64,000 bases of DNA from Gottschalkia purinilytica (GCF_001190785.1 NZ_LGSS01000010.1:79555-143554); one strand, 5' to 3'; numbered from the stretch's first letter, positions 50,984 through 59,689 are shown. Numbers and translations are program-made. The notes: generated from the sequence alone by a model not told the origin.

Positions 50984-51535
50984 CTAGAAAAGTATCATTT
51001 TTAATCCAAATATAATAAGAATTAGTCCACCTAGAAAATCCATGTATTCATTAATAAATTTATTTTTTTTAATTTTTTTTGAAATCATAAAAGCTACTAC
51101 AGTTAAAAAAGAAGAAGTCATACCTATAAATATTGTATTTTTAAAAATCAGTGATTTAAAATCTATGTTATTAAAAGTAGAAAATCCAACAACTAAAGCA
51201 TCTATGCTAACACATATTCCTAATAAAAGTACTAGAAAAATATTTAGTTTTTTTACTTCCTTTTCTTCAGAAAAACCTTCTTTAAACATTAATACTCCAA
51301 CTAGAAGTATTATTATACCACCTATTTTAGAGGGTAATTGGAATACATATGTGTTGAATAGACTCCCACATATACCACCCATACTAGCAAATAAGAATTG
51401 AAAAAAGCCAAAAGAAAAAACAAAAGCAAGAGCAATCCTTTTATTTATATTTTTATCAAGTCCTACAGATATAGCTACTCCAAAAGCATCTAGCGCTAGA
51501 GCAAATGAAACTAAGCTCAAGTCTATTATTGACAT
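50984..51535 (-). CDS. MntP/YtaF-family manganese efflux pump
   Basis: A 183-residue membrane protein of six helices with the two family repeats around conserved aspartates: ALDAFGVAISVG near the N-terminus and VSIDALVVGFS in the middle. The start at 51535 follows GGGAGGAG; an open stretch of 22 codons upstream lacks such a site. Divergent from a DtxR/MntR-type regulator, which fits metal control. YtaF-type members are spore-associated in Bacillus, so function may vary. Confidence 0.85.
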   Translation of the reverse strand: MSIIDLSLVSFALALDAFGVAISVGLDKNINKRIALAFVFSFGFFQFLFASMGGICGSLFNTYVFQLPSKIGGIIILLVGVLMFKEGFSEEKEVKKLNIFLVLLLGICVSIDALVVGFSTFNNIDFKSLIFKNTIFIGMTSSFLTVVAFMISKKIKKNKFINEYMDFLGGLILIIFGLKMILF

Positions 51536-51771
51536 TAACACTCCTCCCATATTTATATAAAAAAACTTTTTATTTATACATATAAATAAAATTGAAAGCA
51601 TTTTATAGAAAGTTATACTAGGATAAATCTCTATGAAACTATATAAGCATAGTTAATCATATGATTGAAGTTACAAATTAAGTAATAAAAATATTAAAAA
51701 TTTCATATTGGTTTATATATAAGGGTTAAATAAATTAAGAAATATAATATGTATAAATAGAAAGGGGTGGT

Positions 51772-52206
51772 ATGATGCTATCTCCGAGTTCTGAAGATTA
51801 TTTAGAAGAGGTGTATAGACTTTCCTTAAATAAGGATGAGATTAGAATAAAAGATATAGCAGACTGTTTAAAAGTATCCATGCCTTCTGTAGTTAAAGGG
51901 CTTAGGAAACTTAGTATACTAGGATATGTTATTTATAGTCCGTATGAGAGAATAGAACTTACTGACAAAGGAATAAAGAAAGGTAAATTCTTAGTAGAAA
52001 GAAATGGTATACTAAAAGAATTTGTAAAGATAATAGGTTCAAAATGTGATATAGAAGAAGAAGCTGAAGCTATGGAACATTATTTAACTATATCTACAAT
52101 TAAAAGTATAGAAAAATTAGTAAAGTTTTTTGAAACAAACGAAAGAATATTAAAAATGTTTAATGTATTTGAAAATGATAGTATATTAGATGATAATACA
52201 AAGTAA
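51772..52206 (+). CDS. DtxR/MntR-family metal-dependent regulator
   Basis: A 144-residue regulator with an N-terminal winged helix (VYRLSLNKDEIRIKDIADCL ... VVKGLRKLSILGYV) and a C-terminal dimerisation domain. Aligned to MntR from the second Met (51775), Asp8 and Glu11 are present and EAEAMEH supplies the E/E/H ligands, but the His77 position is Asn. The site may thus bind a different metal or bind more weakly. It lies between mntP and feoAB; either could be its target. Confidence 0.85.
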   Translation: MMLSPSSEDYLEEVYRLSLNKDEIRIKDIADCLKVSMPSVVKGLRKLSILGYVIYSPYERIELTDKGIKKGKFLVERNGILKEFVKIIGSKCDIEEEAEAMEHYLTISTIKSIEKLVKFFETNERILKMFNVFENDSILDDNTK

Positions 52207-52213
52207 ATAAATA

Positions 52214-52284
52214 AAGCAAAATTCTCGAATTTTTTATTAGAAAAAATAAATTAACTATAAGATTAAGAATTTTGCTTTTTTATT
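52214..52284. terminator. Terminator between regulator and feoB
   Basis: AAAGCAAAATTCT (near 52216) pairs with AGAATTTTGCTTT (near 52265) followed by T-rich DNA on both strands, serving both converging genes. Confidence 0.7.
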
Positions 52285-52349
52285 ACTATAAAATTAAAAG
52301 TAGAATAAATTCTATTATTGCATTGATATTATATATTTTATTAAATATA

Positions 52350-53741
52350 TTAGAATATGCCTATTAAATTAGCTAATGAATTTATTATAAATGTAACAAT
52401 TATAGCGACACTTGTTGTAAGTAAGAATGTGAATAATGCCCATTTGGTACTATTTGTTTCTTTTCTTATGGTTAATAAAGTAGTTGCACAAGGAAAATGT
52501 AAAAGTGAAAATAACATGAAATTTATAGCAGTTATTATGTTCCAACCATTATTTAATAATAAATTCTTTAGACTATCCAGGCTCTCCAATTCTAACATAG
52601 CTCCTTTAGACATATAGCTCATTATCAAAATAGGAAGAACTATTTCATTTGCAGGTAAACCAAGAATAAAAGCCATTAGAATAAATCCATCAAGTCCTAA
52701 TAGTTCACCGAAGGGATTTAGAAAACCTGCTACATGATTTAATATACTTACATCTCCTATAGTAATATTGGCTACCAGCCATGTTACTGCTCCAGCTGGA
52801 GCTGCAACTATAACTGCACGACCTAGAACGAATATAGTTCTATCTAAAAGAGATCTTACTAAAATAGAGCCTATTTGAGGCTTTCTATAAGGTGGTAGTT
52901 CCAAAGTAAATGATGATGGAACTCCTTTTAAAATAGTTTTAGATAAAATCTTAGATACTATTAAGGTTACATATATTCCTATAAGAACCATAAATACAAT
53001 TGATAAAGATGCTAGTAATGAGCTATATTGAGAAGCTACAATTCCCCCAATAAATATCATAGATAATGATATAAGTATAGGAAATCTTCCATTACAAGGA
53101 ACAAAGTTATTCGTGATTATCGCTATGAGTCTCTCTCTAGGGGAATCGATTATACGACAAGCAATAACACCAGCTGCATTGCAACCAAAACCCATACTCA
53201 TTGTTAGAGCTTGCTTTCCATGAGTACCAGACTTTCTAAACATATTATCAAGATTAAAGGCTACCCTTGGTAGGTATCCTAAGTCTTCTAATAATGTAAA
53301 CATTGGAAAAAATATAGCCATTGGAGGAAGCATTACAGAAACTACCCAACCTAAAGTTCTATATATACCTAAAACTAATATTCCATGTAACCAATCAGGT
53401 GCATTCATATAATTGAAAATACCAGTTATTTTGTCTTCTAGACTAAAGAAAAAGTCTGATAATAATTGGGATGGATAATTTGCACCTTCAATAGTTATCC
53501 AAAATATTATACCTAATAGTAAGAGCATTATAGGATAACCAGTTATTTTTGATGTTAAAATATTATCAATTTTTTCATCCCATTTGACTTTTCTTTTATC
53601 ATCAACTGTAGTTACACTTTTAGATATTGTTTCGGCATTTTGATATATTGTAGAGACGATACTATCTCCTATAGACTTATCTTTCTTACTATGTATAAAC
53701 TCTAAAACATCATCTAAGGGAGTTTTAGAATTATTACTCAT
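52350..53741 (-). CDS. feoB: FeoB membrane (gate) domain, separate gene
   Basis: The C-terminal permease half of the ferrous iron transporter as its own 463-residue protein. It has two Gate domains; conserved Cys motifs include GFGCNAAGVIACR and NFVPCNGRFPI, and the C-terminal HFPCATTLLTI. Start MSNNSKTPLDD at 53741 follows GAAGGAGG and overlaps the GTPase gene by eight bases. Splitting of FeoB in two genes is unusual but known. Confidence 0.9.
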   Translation of the reverse strand: MSNNSKTPLDDVLEFIHSKKDKSIGDSIVSTIYQNAETISKSVTTVDDKRKVKWDEKIDNILTSKITGYPIMLLLLGIIFWITIEGANYPSQLLSDFFFSLEDKITGIFNYMNAPDWLHGILVLGIYRTLGWVVSVMLPPMAIFFPMFTLLEDLGYLPRVAFNLDNMFRKSGTHGKQALTMSMGFGCNAAGVIACRIIDSPRERLIAIITNNFVPCNGRFPILISLSMIFIGGIVASQYSSLLASLSIVFMVLIGIYVTLIVSKILSKTILKGVPSSFTLELPPYRKPQIGSILVRSLLDRTIFVLGRAVIVAAPAGAVTWLVANITIGDVSILNHVAGFLNPFGELLGLDGFILMAFILGLPANEIVLPILIMSYMSKGAMLELESLDSLKNLLLNNGWNIITAINFMLFSLLHFPCATTLLTIRKETNSTKWALFTFLLTTSVAIIVTFIINSLANLIGIF

Positions 53742-54507
53742 CGTCAATTCCTCCTTCATAAGAATCATTTATTATAGAATTAATAGTACTTAATATTTTC
53801 TCATCACCATCTAATAGTCTTAGTCCAATCCATCTTGTATTAAATATATCACTTATTATAGGAGTAAGCTTTTCTTCAATTTGAGTAACTAAAGTTTCTA
53901 TTGACTCTTCATATTTAACTTTGTAAGGCTTCAGTTCAAGCTTATTTTCCGTAAACTGATGAATTACTTCTAGTAGCTCATCAACACCTTTTCCATCTTT
54001 AGCAACTGTAGGGATTACGGGAACACCTAAAAATTCTTGCAACTTTTTTAGATCGATATATATGCCTTTTCTTTCAGCCTCATCCATTAAATTAAGGCAA
54101 ACTATTACATTGTCGGTTATTTCCATTACTTGTAGTGCTAAATTTAGGTTTCTTTCTAGACATGTAGCGTCGGTTATAACTATAGTTAAATTAGGATTTC
54201 CAAAGCAAATAAAATCCCTAGCTACCTCCTCTTCTACAGAGCTAGCTAGTATTGAGTACGTGCCTGGTAAATCAACTAAAAGAAATTCTTTATCTTTATA
54301 AGTAAAAGTACCTTGTGCATTGGCTACTGTTTTACCTGGCCAGTTACCTGTATGTTGATTTAATCCAGTTAAATGATTAAATAGAGTGCTCTTGCCCGTA
54401 TTGGGATTACCTGCTAAAGCAATAACTATTTGACTTTCTGACTTTCGCTGAATGTTAAACTTAGCTTTTAATAAGCTTAGTCCAGAAGATTGACTTGTTA
54501 ATCCCAT
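53734..54507 (-). CDS. feoB: FeoB G-protein domain, separate gene
   Basis: The GTPase half of FeoB, 257 residues. G1 is GNPNTGKST, G3 DLPGTYS and G4 NLMDEAE. It also includes the helical spacer domain at its C-terminus. Transcribed feoA - GTPase - permease, with tight spacing and an overlap that suggests equimolar synthesis. Works with FeoA to drive Fe2+ uptake. Confidence 0.93.
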   Translation of the reverse strand: MGLTSQSSGLSLLKAKFNIQRKSESQIVIALAGNPNTGKSTLFNHLTGLNQHTGNWPGKTVANAQGTFTYKDKEFLLVDLPGTYSILASSVEEEVARDFICFGNPNLTIVITDATCLERNLNLALQVMEITDNVIVCLNLMDEAERKGIYIDLKKLQEFLGVPVIPTVAKDGKGVDELLEVIHQFTENKLELKPYKVKYEESIETLVTQIEEKLTPIISDIFNTRWIGLRLLDGDEKILSTINSIINDSYEGGIDDE

Positions 54508-54521
54508 TATTTCACCTCCTT

Positions 54522-54767
54522 TTATACAATACTGACTACTATATTTTGAGCTTCTTCATTTCTAAGAGCTATGATAGAACCTCTAATATTATATGCAGTA
54601 GGGTTCCCAGAGGGACTCTTTCTTTCTGATTTTATAATAGAACCTGGAATAAGACCCAAGTCAAGAAATCTTCTTCTTTGATTTCCATTACTTACTATAC
54701 ATTGAACCTTAGCCAACTTTCCTACTGGAAGATCACTAAGTGAAACAAGACTTTTATCCGATTCCAT
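54522..54767 (-). CDS. feoA: FeoA
   Basis: An 81-residue SH3-like cytoplasmic partner of FeoB. The FeoA pattern is visible: LSDLPVGKLAKVQCI, GNQRRRFLDLGLIPGS and ALRNEEAQNIVV. ATG behind AAGGAGG. First gene of the feo operon. Confidence 0.93.
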   Translation of the reverse strand: MESDKSLVSLSDLPVGKLAKVQCIVSNGNQRRRFLDLGLIPGSIIKSERKSPSGNPTAYNIRGSIIALRNEEAQNIVVSIV

Positions 54768-54789
54768 AAAAATTCCTCCTTTTTAAATG

Positions 54790-54911
54790 TTAGACTAAGC
54801 TAACTTAAAAATAAAAAATAAAGACATATATTTGATTTTAAATTAGACTAGGCTAAGTTATTAGTAAAAAAATAAAGACATATATTTTAGCTATAACTTA
54901 GACTGGGCTAA
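54790..54911 (-). promoter_or_regulatory. Three repeated operator-like sites upstream of feoA
   Basis: TTAG-AC-TnnG-CTAA sites lie at 54790-54803, 54843-54856 and 54898-54911, 53 and 55 bases apart. An almost identical AAAATAAAGACATATATTT segment lies between them. The TTAG ... CTAA pattern resembles DtxR/IdeR boxes, and a DtxR-family gene is encoded 2.5 kb away. Confidence 0.65.
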
Positions 54912-54920
54912 TTTTAAGAT

Positions 54921-54974
54921 ATAAAAAAAGTTAGTAAGTATATCATTTTTATAAAATGGCAGTGTTACTAACTT
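54921..54974 (-). terminator. Terminator upstream of the feo operators
   Basis: Reading leftward, AAGTTAGTAA / TTACTAACTT (54965-54974 / 54929-54938), with a nested CATTTT/AAAATG stem, is followed by eight Ts. It prevents read-through from the cotJC side into feoA, or serves as an attenuator. Confidence 0.65.
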
Positions 54975-55032
54975 AATCTATAATATGATTGCATTAGGAA
55001 AAATGTTACAACAAATTTAATATTTTAAAAAG

Positions 55033-55064
55033 AAAAAAAGCTGGGGCATTACCCCTAGCTTTTT
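55033..55064 (-). terminator. Terminator of the cotJC-type gene
   Basis: Stem AAAAAGCT-GGGG / CCCC-AGCTTTTT overlapping the stop codon, followed leftward by Ts. Confidence 0.75.
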
Positions 55065-55458
55065 AATAATATTTCTTTTTATCTATATGTTCTTGAACTA
55101 TGCATAAAGCTTCTCCAAATCTTTGGAAATGAACAACTTCTCTTTCTCTTAAAAATCTTAATGTATCTGTAACACCTGGATCATCACTTACATTTATTAA
55201 ATACTCATAAGTAGCTCTTGCTTTTTGTTCTGCTGCTAAATCTTCATGAAGACTCGCTATAGGATCATCTTTAGACTGAATAAATGAAGCAGTCCAAGGA
55301 TGACCTGCTGCATTAGAAGGATATAAGTTTTTACCATGACTTACATAATAGGATGCAAAAGGAGTATCCTTAATTTTTTCAACAGGAGCATCTTTTACAA
55401 GCTTCCAAACCAAAGTTCCAATTATTTCCCAATGAGCAAGTTCTTCAGTTCCACAATG
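55063..55458 (-). CDS. cotJC: CotJC/Mn-catalase family spore protein, 3' part cut by element
   Basis: This is the C-terminal part (about 130 residues) of a CotJC-type spore coat/manganese catalase family protein. Recognisable segments are GTEELAHWEIIGT, the middle EDLAAEQKARATYEYLI and RFLREREVVHFQRFGEAL, which carry metal ligands (E...H patterns). Upstream the match stops abruptly: the codons before GTEELAH, where the family has Asp-Ile, read His-Cys and then TAA at 55459-55461. The N-terminal half is missing from the window. The adjacent serine recombinase indicates that an integrated element interrupts the gene here. Confidence 0.85.
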   Translation of the reverse strand, partial: HCGTEELAHWEIIGTLVWKLVKDAPVEKIKDTPFASYYVSHGKNLYPSNAAGHPWTASFIQSKDDPIASLHEDLAAEQKARATYEYLINVSDDPGVTDTLRFLREREVVHFQRFGEALCIVQEHIDKKKYY

Positions 55459-55480
55459 TTATCAGTGATTCTAGTAAGAT
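55450..55480. other. Element-chromosome junction (att site)
   Basis: The homology to the CotJC family ends between about 55452 and 55458, and the recombinase stop codon lies at 55480. Large serine recombinases normally lie right beside one end of their element, so the crossover site should be within these bases. The exact core cannot be fixed without the other junction. Confidence 0.65.
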
Positions 55481-57078
55481 TAATCATTTAATTTTGGATA
55501 TAAGATAAGCTCGAAATCATCAGGTTTTCCATGCCAACGACCACGCACTTCTTTAATGTATACTACTTTGTCTATTACTTCTTTAAGTAACTCATTTTTT
55601 TCAGCAGGAGTTTTAACTAAATTATATAATTTAAGAACTCTTTCTATTTTAGGAATTATTACTTTTTTACCTTTTTCTTTTGTAGATTCTAATCTGAGTG
55701 TTTCTAATAATTTATCTTTATCATTTTGAGCAGAAGAAGTTTTTTCGCTAATAACTTTTGAACGTTCAAGGAATTTTTCAGTTGAATATATCCCTTGTTC
55801 AAGTAAATCATGTATATTCTCCATTTGTTTTTCAAGTGTATTTAGTTCATCATCAAGCTTTTCGATAGTTTTCTTTATTAGATCTAGTTCCACATTACTT
55901 TGATTTTCGATTTCCTCAGATTCTAAGCTTAATTTATAATTCTCTAACCACTCTTCGAGAGTTTGCAATAATTTATCTTCAACTAGATGTAAATGAGAAC
56001 TTACATTGTCGCATGAGGTTACAGGACACATTAAAGTATCCGGATATTTACCGCCGTATGGCCTTCGGTTCATTCTTCTGTTACACTTTCCGCATATAAC
56101 TATACCAGCTAAAGGATTTTTTACAACATGCCTTGTAGGTACTGGTAGAGAAGGATTGGAAGCAAGATATTCCTGGGCTAAATTAAAAGTGTTATTATCG
56201 ATAATCGCTTTATGTAGTCCGTCTACTAATATCATATCTTTTTCTTTAGCACGTGGACGTTCCTTTACCATCCTTCCATCAATCATTTTTTTGACTTGAG
56301 GACGAGAATTCCAACGTATTTTACCGATATACACAGGATTGCTTAAAATATCTCTAACAGTAGAGGGAACCCAGTCGCCACCATTTACAGTTGGTATTTT
56401 AAGTTCATTTAACTTTCTGACGATTAAAGATACTCCTAATCTCTTATAATCGCCACTTGATTGCTGTTCGCCCTTAGTATAAAGCTGAAATATCAATTTA
56501 ACAATATCAGCTTGTTCTGAATGAGGTTCTAAGGTATATCCTTTTTCTTTTTCTAGTTTCTTTCTAACATAGCCATAAGGAGGTTTATTGCCTACATATT
56601 TTCCTTCCTTGACAGATTCCAACCTACCCCTTTGAAGTCTCCTATTTATAGTTTTATATTCTCGTCTAGACATAAATAGTCCGAACTCAAAGTATTCTTC
56701 GTCGAACTCGTCTTGTGGGTCATAGGTTTTCATAGGAGTTATTATTTTGGTATTAGAATATTTGAAAGTTTGAGAAACTAACCCTTGATCCATTGTGTCC
56801 CCACGAGCTAGACGTTCTACTTCGACCACTAAAACACCTCGCCACAATCCTTGTTCTACTGATGATAGTAATTCTTGCATTACGGGTCTAGAAGAGATAG
56901 TTTCACCACTAACTACTTCTTTATATATTTTAGTTATATTTAACTTTAACTTTCTGCCTAAATCCAATAATATTTTTTCGTGCCTTGCCAGAGTTTCACC
57001 TTCACCACTTGCTTCTGCTTCAATATCCGTCCTTGACTTCCTTAGGTATATACAGTATTCCGTACTTGTATTTAACAA
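55480..57078 (-). CDS. Large serine recombinase (integrase/excisionase)
   Basis: A 532-residue large serine recombinase. The catalytic domain has the nucleophile Ser in CIYLRKSRTD and the arginine motif VVEVERLARGD. A recombinase domain (GNKPPYGYVRKK ... VGSLIVRKLN-like) and a zinc-ribbon (CGKCNRRM ... CPVTSCDN) follow, then a coiled coil (ELNTLEKQMENIHDLLEQG) typical of att-site control. The TTG at 57078 is eight bases past AAGGAG; the GTG at 57087 lies inside it. Oriented toward the att site. No excision-directionality gene is recognised. Confidence 0.93.
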   Translation of the reverse strand: MLNTSTEYCIYLRKSRTDIEAEASGEGETLARHEKILLDLGRKLKLNITKIYKEVVSGETISSRPVMQELLSSVEQGLWRGVLVVEVERLARGDTMDQGLVSQTFKYSNTKIITPMKTYDPQDEFDEEYFEFGLFMSRREYKTINRRLQRGRLESVKEGKYVGNKPPYGYVRKKLEKEKGYTLEPHSEQADIVKLIFQLYTKGEQQSSGDYKRLGVSLIVRKLNELKIPTVNGGDWVPSTVRDILSNPVYIGKIRWNSRPQVKKMIDGRMVKERPRAKEKDMILVDGLHKAIIDNNTFNLAQEYLASNPSLPVPTRHVVKNPLAGIVICGKCNRRMNRRPYGGKYPDTLMCPVTSCDNVSSHLHLVEDKLLQTLEEWLENYKLSLESEEIENQSNVELDLIKKTIEKLDDELNTLEKQMENIHDLLEQGIYSTEKFLERSKVISEKTSSAQNDKDKLLETLRLESTKEKGKKVIIPKIERVLKLYNLVKTPAEKNELLKEVIDKVVYIKEVRGRWHGKPDDFELILYPKLND

Positions 57079-57232
57079 CGTTGTCACTCCTTTTCAAGAA
57101 TGTTTGAAAGATATAGAAAATAGCTTTATTGCCTATTATATATAATAATACTATCTTTTTATATTAAGTACATCTTTAAGCTAATATTTAACATAGTTTT
57201 ATAAAACATACGTTCGGTGCTTGGGTAAAAAA

Positions 57233-57778
57233 TTATTCTATAGGTATATAGCCATAGAAGTTTTGTTTGTGATGAACTATTAAATTTAAGTCTTGTCCAA
57301 AAATTAAAGATAACCTGTATTCCATAAATTCATATGTAACGTTAAATAGCTCGGCTAATTCTTCTATCATTAAATATGTATTTTCCATAATTTTAACATT
57401 CTTTAGCATAAACATAGGACAAAGAAGGTAAGCAGACATTCTTTTGGCTTGTGATTCCTGCTTATCCAATATAATGTCTTTCTTATATTTAACTTGATTG
57501 CCACAGTGAAGTATTATGTGGGATAATTCCTCTGCTAGTTCTTGATTTTGTTCTTTAGGTGGCAGTTTATTATTTATTATAATTATAGCACTACTTTGTC
57601 TTATGATTACCCTACTATCTTGATCCATGCATAAGACTCTTATATTTCCCAAATTTCTTATAATTTTATGTAAGTTTATTTGATAAGGATGTATGATACT
57701 GTTTCTTACCAGAATTAAGTTAGCTTTGTCTTCTAAAAAATTTGTTTGCTTTACAGGTATAACCTCTTCTAAAGTCAT
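57233..57778 (-). CDS. ImmA/IrrE-family metallopeptidase
   Basis: A 181-residue phage-type ImmA/IrrE protein. The zinc motif appears as AEELSHIILH, where the first His of HExxH is replaced by Glu; this EELxH variant is common in phage ImmA proteins. In ICEBs1, ImmA cleaves the ImmR repressor to induce the element, so this probably inactivates the repressor at 58172. ATG behind GGGGAGG. Confidence 0.8.
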   Translation of the reverse strand: MTLEEVIPVKQTNFLEDKANLILVRNSIIHPYQINLHKIIRNLGNIRVLCMDQDSRVIIRQSSAIIIINNKLPPKEQNQELAEELSHIILHCGNQVKYKKDIILDKQESQAKRMSAYLLCPMFMLKNVKIMENTYLMIEELAELFNVTYEFMEYRLSLIFGQDLNLIVHHKQNFYGYIPIE

Positions 57779-57818
57779 ATAGTCCCCTCCCCTGATGAAA
57801 AAGAGAATAAATAAAAAA

Positions 57819-58133
57819 CTATTCTTTAAATTTACTCTCTTTGGTAAGCTTTATGATTCTAGTATCATTGTAAGCAGTTTTAATTGTAAGGTTATTTATG
57901 TCTATTTGGATATTGTCTAATTTATCATCTATAGCATTTAACTTATCATTGACTAGCTCACGATTATCATATAAGCTTCTTACTTTATCTGAGATTTCAT
58001 CTTCTATTTTAGCTTCAAGTTTAACCATAGCTTTTCTATTTTCTTGTATTTCACTTTTTAACTCTTTTTTAGTTTCTTGTAGTTCAAAGTAAATTTTTTC
58101 TAGTAAGCTATACGCTTTTTCTTCATTGTTCAT
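57819..58133 (-). CDS. Coiled-coil protein in the lysogeny module
   Basis: About 104 residues, nearly all heptad-patterned charged helix (YFELQETKKELKSEIQEN, LNAIDDKLDNIQIDINNL). No known family; a multimeric helper or regulator is possible. Start 58133 follows GGAGGT; an upstream ATG lies before that site. Between the protease and repressor genes, probably cotranscribed with them. Confidence 0.7.
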   Translation of the reverse strand: MNNEEKAYSLLEKIYFELQETKKELKSEIQENRKAMVKLEAKIEDEISDKVRSLYDNRELVNDKLNAIDDKLDNIQIDINNLTIKTAYNDTRIIKLTKESKFKE

Positions 58134-58171
58134 ATCAGAAACCTCCAATATATTGATCTCTATCTTTTTTA

Positions 58172-58582
58172 TTATTCTTCCTCATCTTCCATCTCATCAA
58201 ATTGTTGTTGAATAAACTCCCAAGTTTTTAATAACTGTTTAATTTTCTTTTTTGGTGCTGACTTAAGATCGTGGAATAAGATACTTATTTCTGGATCAGA
58301 TTTTATTTTTTCAAGGAGCTCAAGTTCTTCTTGAGTAAAGTCATCCTCATGAGTATTTCTAACATCTGATTTTCCTAATAAAAAGTCAACTGTGATATTA
58401 AAATAATCTGCAAAATCACTTAATGCATTTATCTCGGGTATTCGCTTATCATTTTCATATTGAGATACAGCTGATTTTGTGAAACTGTAGTGATATTTTT
58501 CATTAAACTCTTTTATAAGTTCTTCTTGGTTTAATCCTTTCTCCATTCTCAACATTTTAAATCTTTCTCCAAACGTGGCCAC
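58172..58582 (-). CDS. CI-like XRE repressor
   Basis: A 136-residue repressor with an N-terminal helix-turn-helix (GLNQEELIKEF ... KSAVSQYENDKRIPEINAL) and a charged C-terminus. The GTG start (VATFGERFKMLR) follows GGAGGTG; the frame is open much further upstream, but that would cross the divergent promoter region. It likely keeps the element silent. Confidence 0.88.
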   Translation of the reverse strand: MATFGERFKMLRMEKGLNQEELIKEFNEKYHYSFTKSAVSQYENDKRIPEINALSDFADYFNITVDFLLGKSDVRNTHEDDFTQEELELLEKIKSDPEISILFHDLKSAPKKKIKQLLKTWEFIQQQFDEMEDEEE

Positions 58583-58682
58583 AGTTAACACCTCCATAAC
58601 TATATAATAGTAAAAATTAACGGTATTATAAACAAAATTAACAATAACGATAACAAAATATAAAAAAACTTCAAAAAAACTA

Positions 58683-58711
58683 TTGACAGTTTCGTTTGTG
58701 TTATATATAAT
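58683..58711 (+). promoter_or_regulatory. Rightward early promoter of the element
   Basis: Perfect consensus TTGACA (58683-58688), 17-base spacer and TATAAT (58706-58711). The spacer contains GTTTGTGTTA, an operator half-copy, so the repressor would occlude it. Confidence 0.85.
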
Positions 58712-58740
58712 ACAATTAAACAAGTTAACACAAACAAAAC
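58689..58740. repeat. Repressor operator repeats
   Basis: GTTAACACAAACAAAAC occurs at 58724-58740 and again exactly at 58958-58974. A three-mismatch inverted copy fills the promoter spacer (58689-58705). These are likely repressor operators around the divergent promoters. Confidence 0.6.
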
Positions 58741-58759
58741 TCAATAGGCAGGTGATAAT

Positions 58760-58981
58760 ATGAACCCAAGAATGAAGTTGAAGGCTGTAAGAGTTGAAAA
58801 TGGTGATACTCAAGAGGATGCAGCTAAGATAATAAATGTTTCTAAGGAAACTTACAACCAAAAAGAACTGGGAAAAAGAGACTTTACTCTGACAGAAGCT
58901 GTAAAGCTAGCAAAATATTATAAGAAAACTTTAGACCAACTTTTTTTTGATAATTCAGTTAACACAAACAAAACAGCCTAA
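58760..58981 (+). CDS. Cro-like XRE regulator
   Basis: A 73-residue helix-turn-helix protein (DTQEDAAKIINVSKETYNQKELGK ... AVKLAKYYKKTLDQLFF pattern). It is divergent from the CI-like gene, in the usual Cro place. Its 3' end contains the third operator copy. Confidence 0.82.
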   Translation: MNPRMKLKAVRVENGDTQEDAAKIINVSKETYNQKELGKRDFTLTEAVKLAKYYKKTLDQLFFDNSVNTNKTA

Positions 58982-59051
58982 CTAGATTATCACATAAATC
59001 TAGAGTCAAAAAAAGTGGTAAATCTTGGACAAGTTAGAAGGGGGTGAAGAC

Positions 59052-59168
59052 GTGAGAAATCTAATTGAAATTGTTAAAGAAGTAATTAAAGAAAACTGGA
59101 AGTATTATGTTTTGTTTGTGCTAGGTTTTCTCACATCAACTTATTTGATGAGATATTTATCTAAGTAA
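59052..59168 (+). CDS. 38-residue membrane peptide
   Basis: GTG start behind GGGGGTG; MRNLIEIVKEVIKENWKYY then a hydrophobic segment VLFVLGFLTSTYLM. No family recognised. It overlaps tail-to-tail with the next minus-strand gene by eight bases. Confidence 0.55.
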   Translation: MRNLIEIVKEVIKENWKYYVLFVLGFLTSTYLMRYLSK

Positions 59169-59478
59169 GCAAGTAGTGTAATGCAATACCTGATATGAAT
59201 CCAAGTAAGTAACTGAATATAAGCTTTATATATTCTCTGCGTTGATCTAATTTATCCGTATCTACTAATGCTTTACCAGATTGAGTTATGTGATACTCGC
59301 GAGAATGGAAATCTGTTTGAATTATAGATGCTGATATGTAGCCTAAGCTTTCAAGAGTTTGAATAGCTATCACAGTTTGCTCAAAGTTTTTATTAAATAA
59401 AATAAAAGCATCTAAACCTTTAAATTTTTCATATTTTCTAAATTTACTTAATAATTTTCTAGAATCTTTATCTAACAA
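59161..59478 (-). CDS. Winged-helix-like protein with C-terminal membrane helix
   Basis: 105 residues on the minus strand inside a plus-strand region. The N-terminal 70 residues look like a small winged helix (VIAIQTLESLGYISASI, REYHITQSGKALVD), and the end is hydrophobic (IFSYLLGFISGIALHYLL). TTG start behind GGAAGGATG. Orientation against its neighbours suggests a separately expressed lysogenic gene; function unknown. Confidence 0.65.
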   Translation of the reverse strand: MLDKDSRKLLSKFRKYEKFKGLDAFILFNKNFEQTVIAIQTLESLGYISASIIQTDFHSREYHITQSGKALVDTDKLDQRREYIKLIFSYLLGFISGIALHYLLT

Positions 59479-59548
59479 AGTATCATCATCCTTCCTATGA
59501 AAATTTTACCATAGGGGATGAGGGAAAGGAAGGGGAGAGAAAAAAGAT

Positions 59549-59689
59549 ATGAGACTAAGGATAGTTTGCAAAGCTAAATACTTAAGCATTTTATTAAGGA
59601 AACTGATTAATGAATTAGGGGAAGATTTTAAAGTTATTGATCTTAACTCTATTATATCTGGCAAAGGGGTGAAAGTGAATGTCGTATAG
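59549..59689 (+). CDS. 46-residue basic protein, unknown
   Basis: Short basic protein (MRLRIVCKAKYLSILLRKLINEL) behind AAGGGGAG; overlaps the next gene by 11 bases, a common phage arrangement. Function unknown. Confidence 0.55.
   Translation: MRLRIVCKAKYLSILLRKLINELGEDFKVIDLNSIISGKGVKVNVV

Noticed and set aside
58583..58861. Long N-terminal extension of the CI-like repressor
   Set aside because: The frame is open, but it would cover the divergent promoter and most of the cro-like gene, and it is hydrophobic by chance from A+T richness. A good ribosome binding site supports the shorter start.
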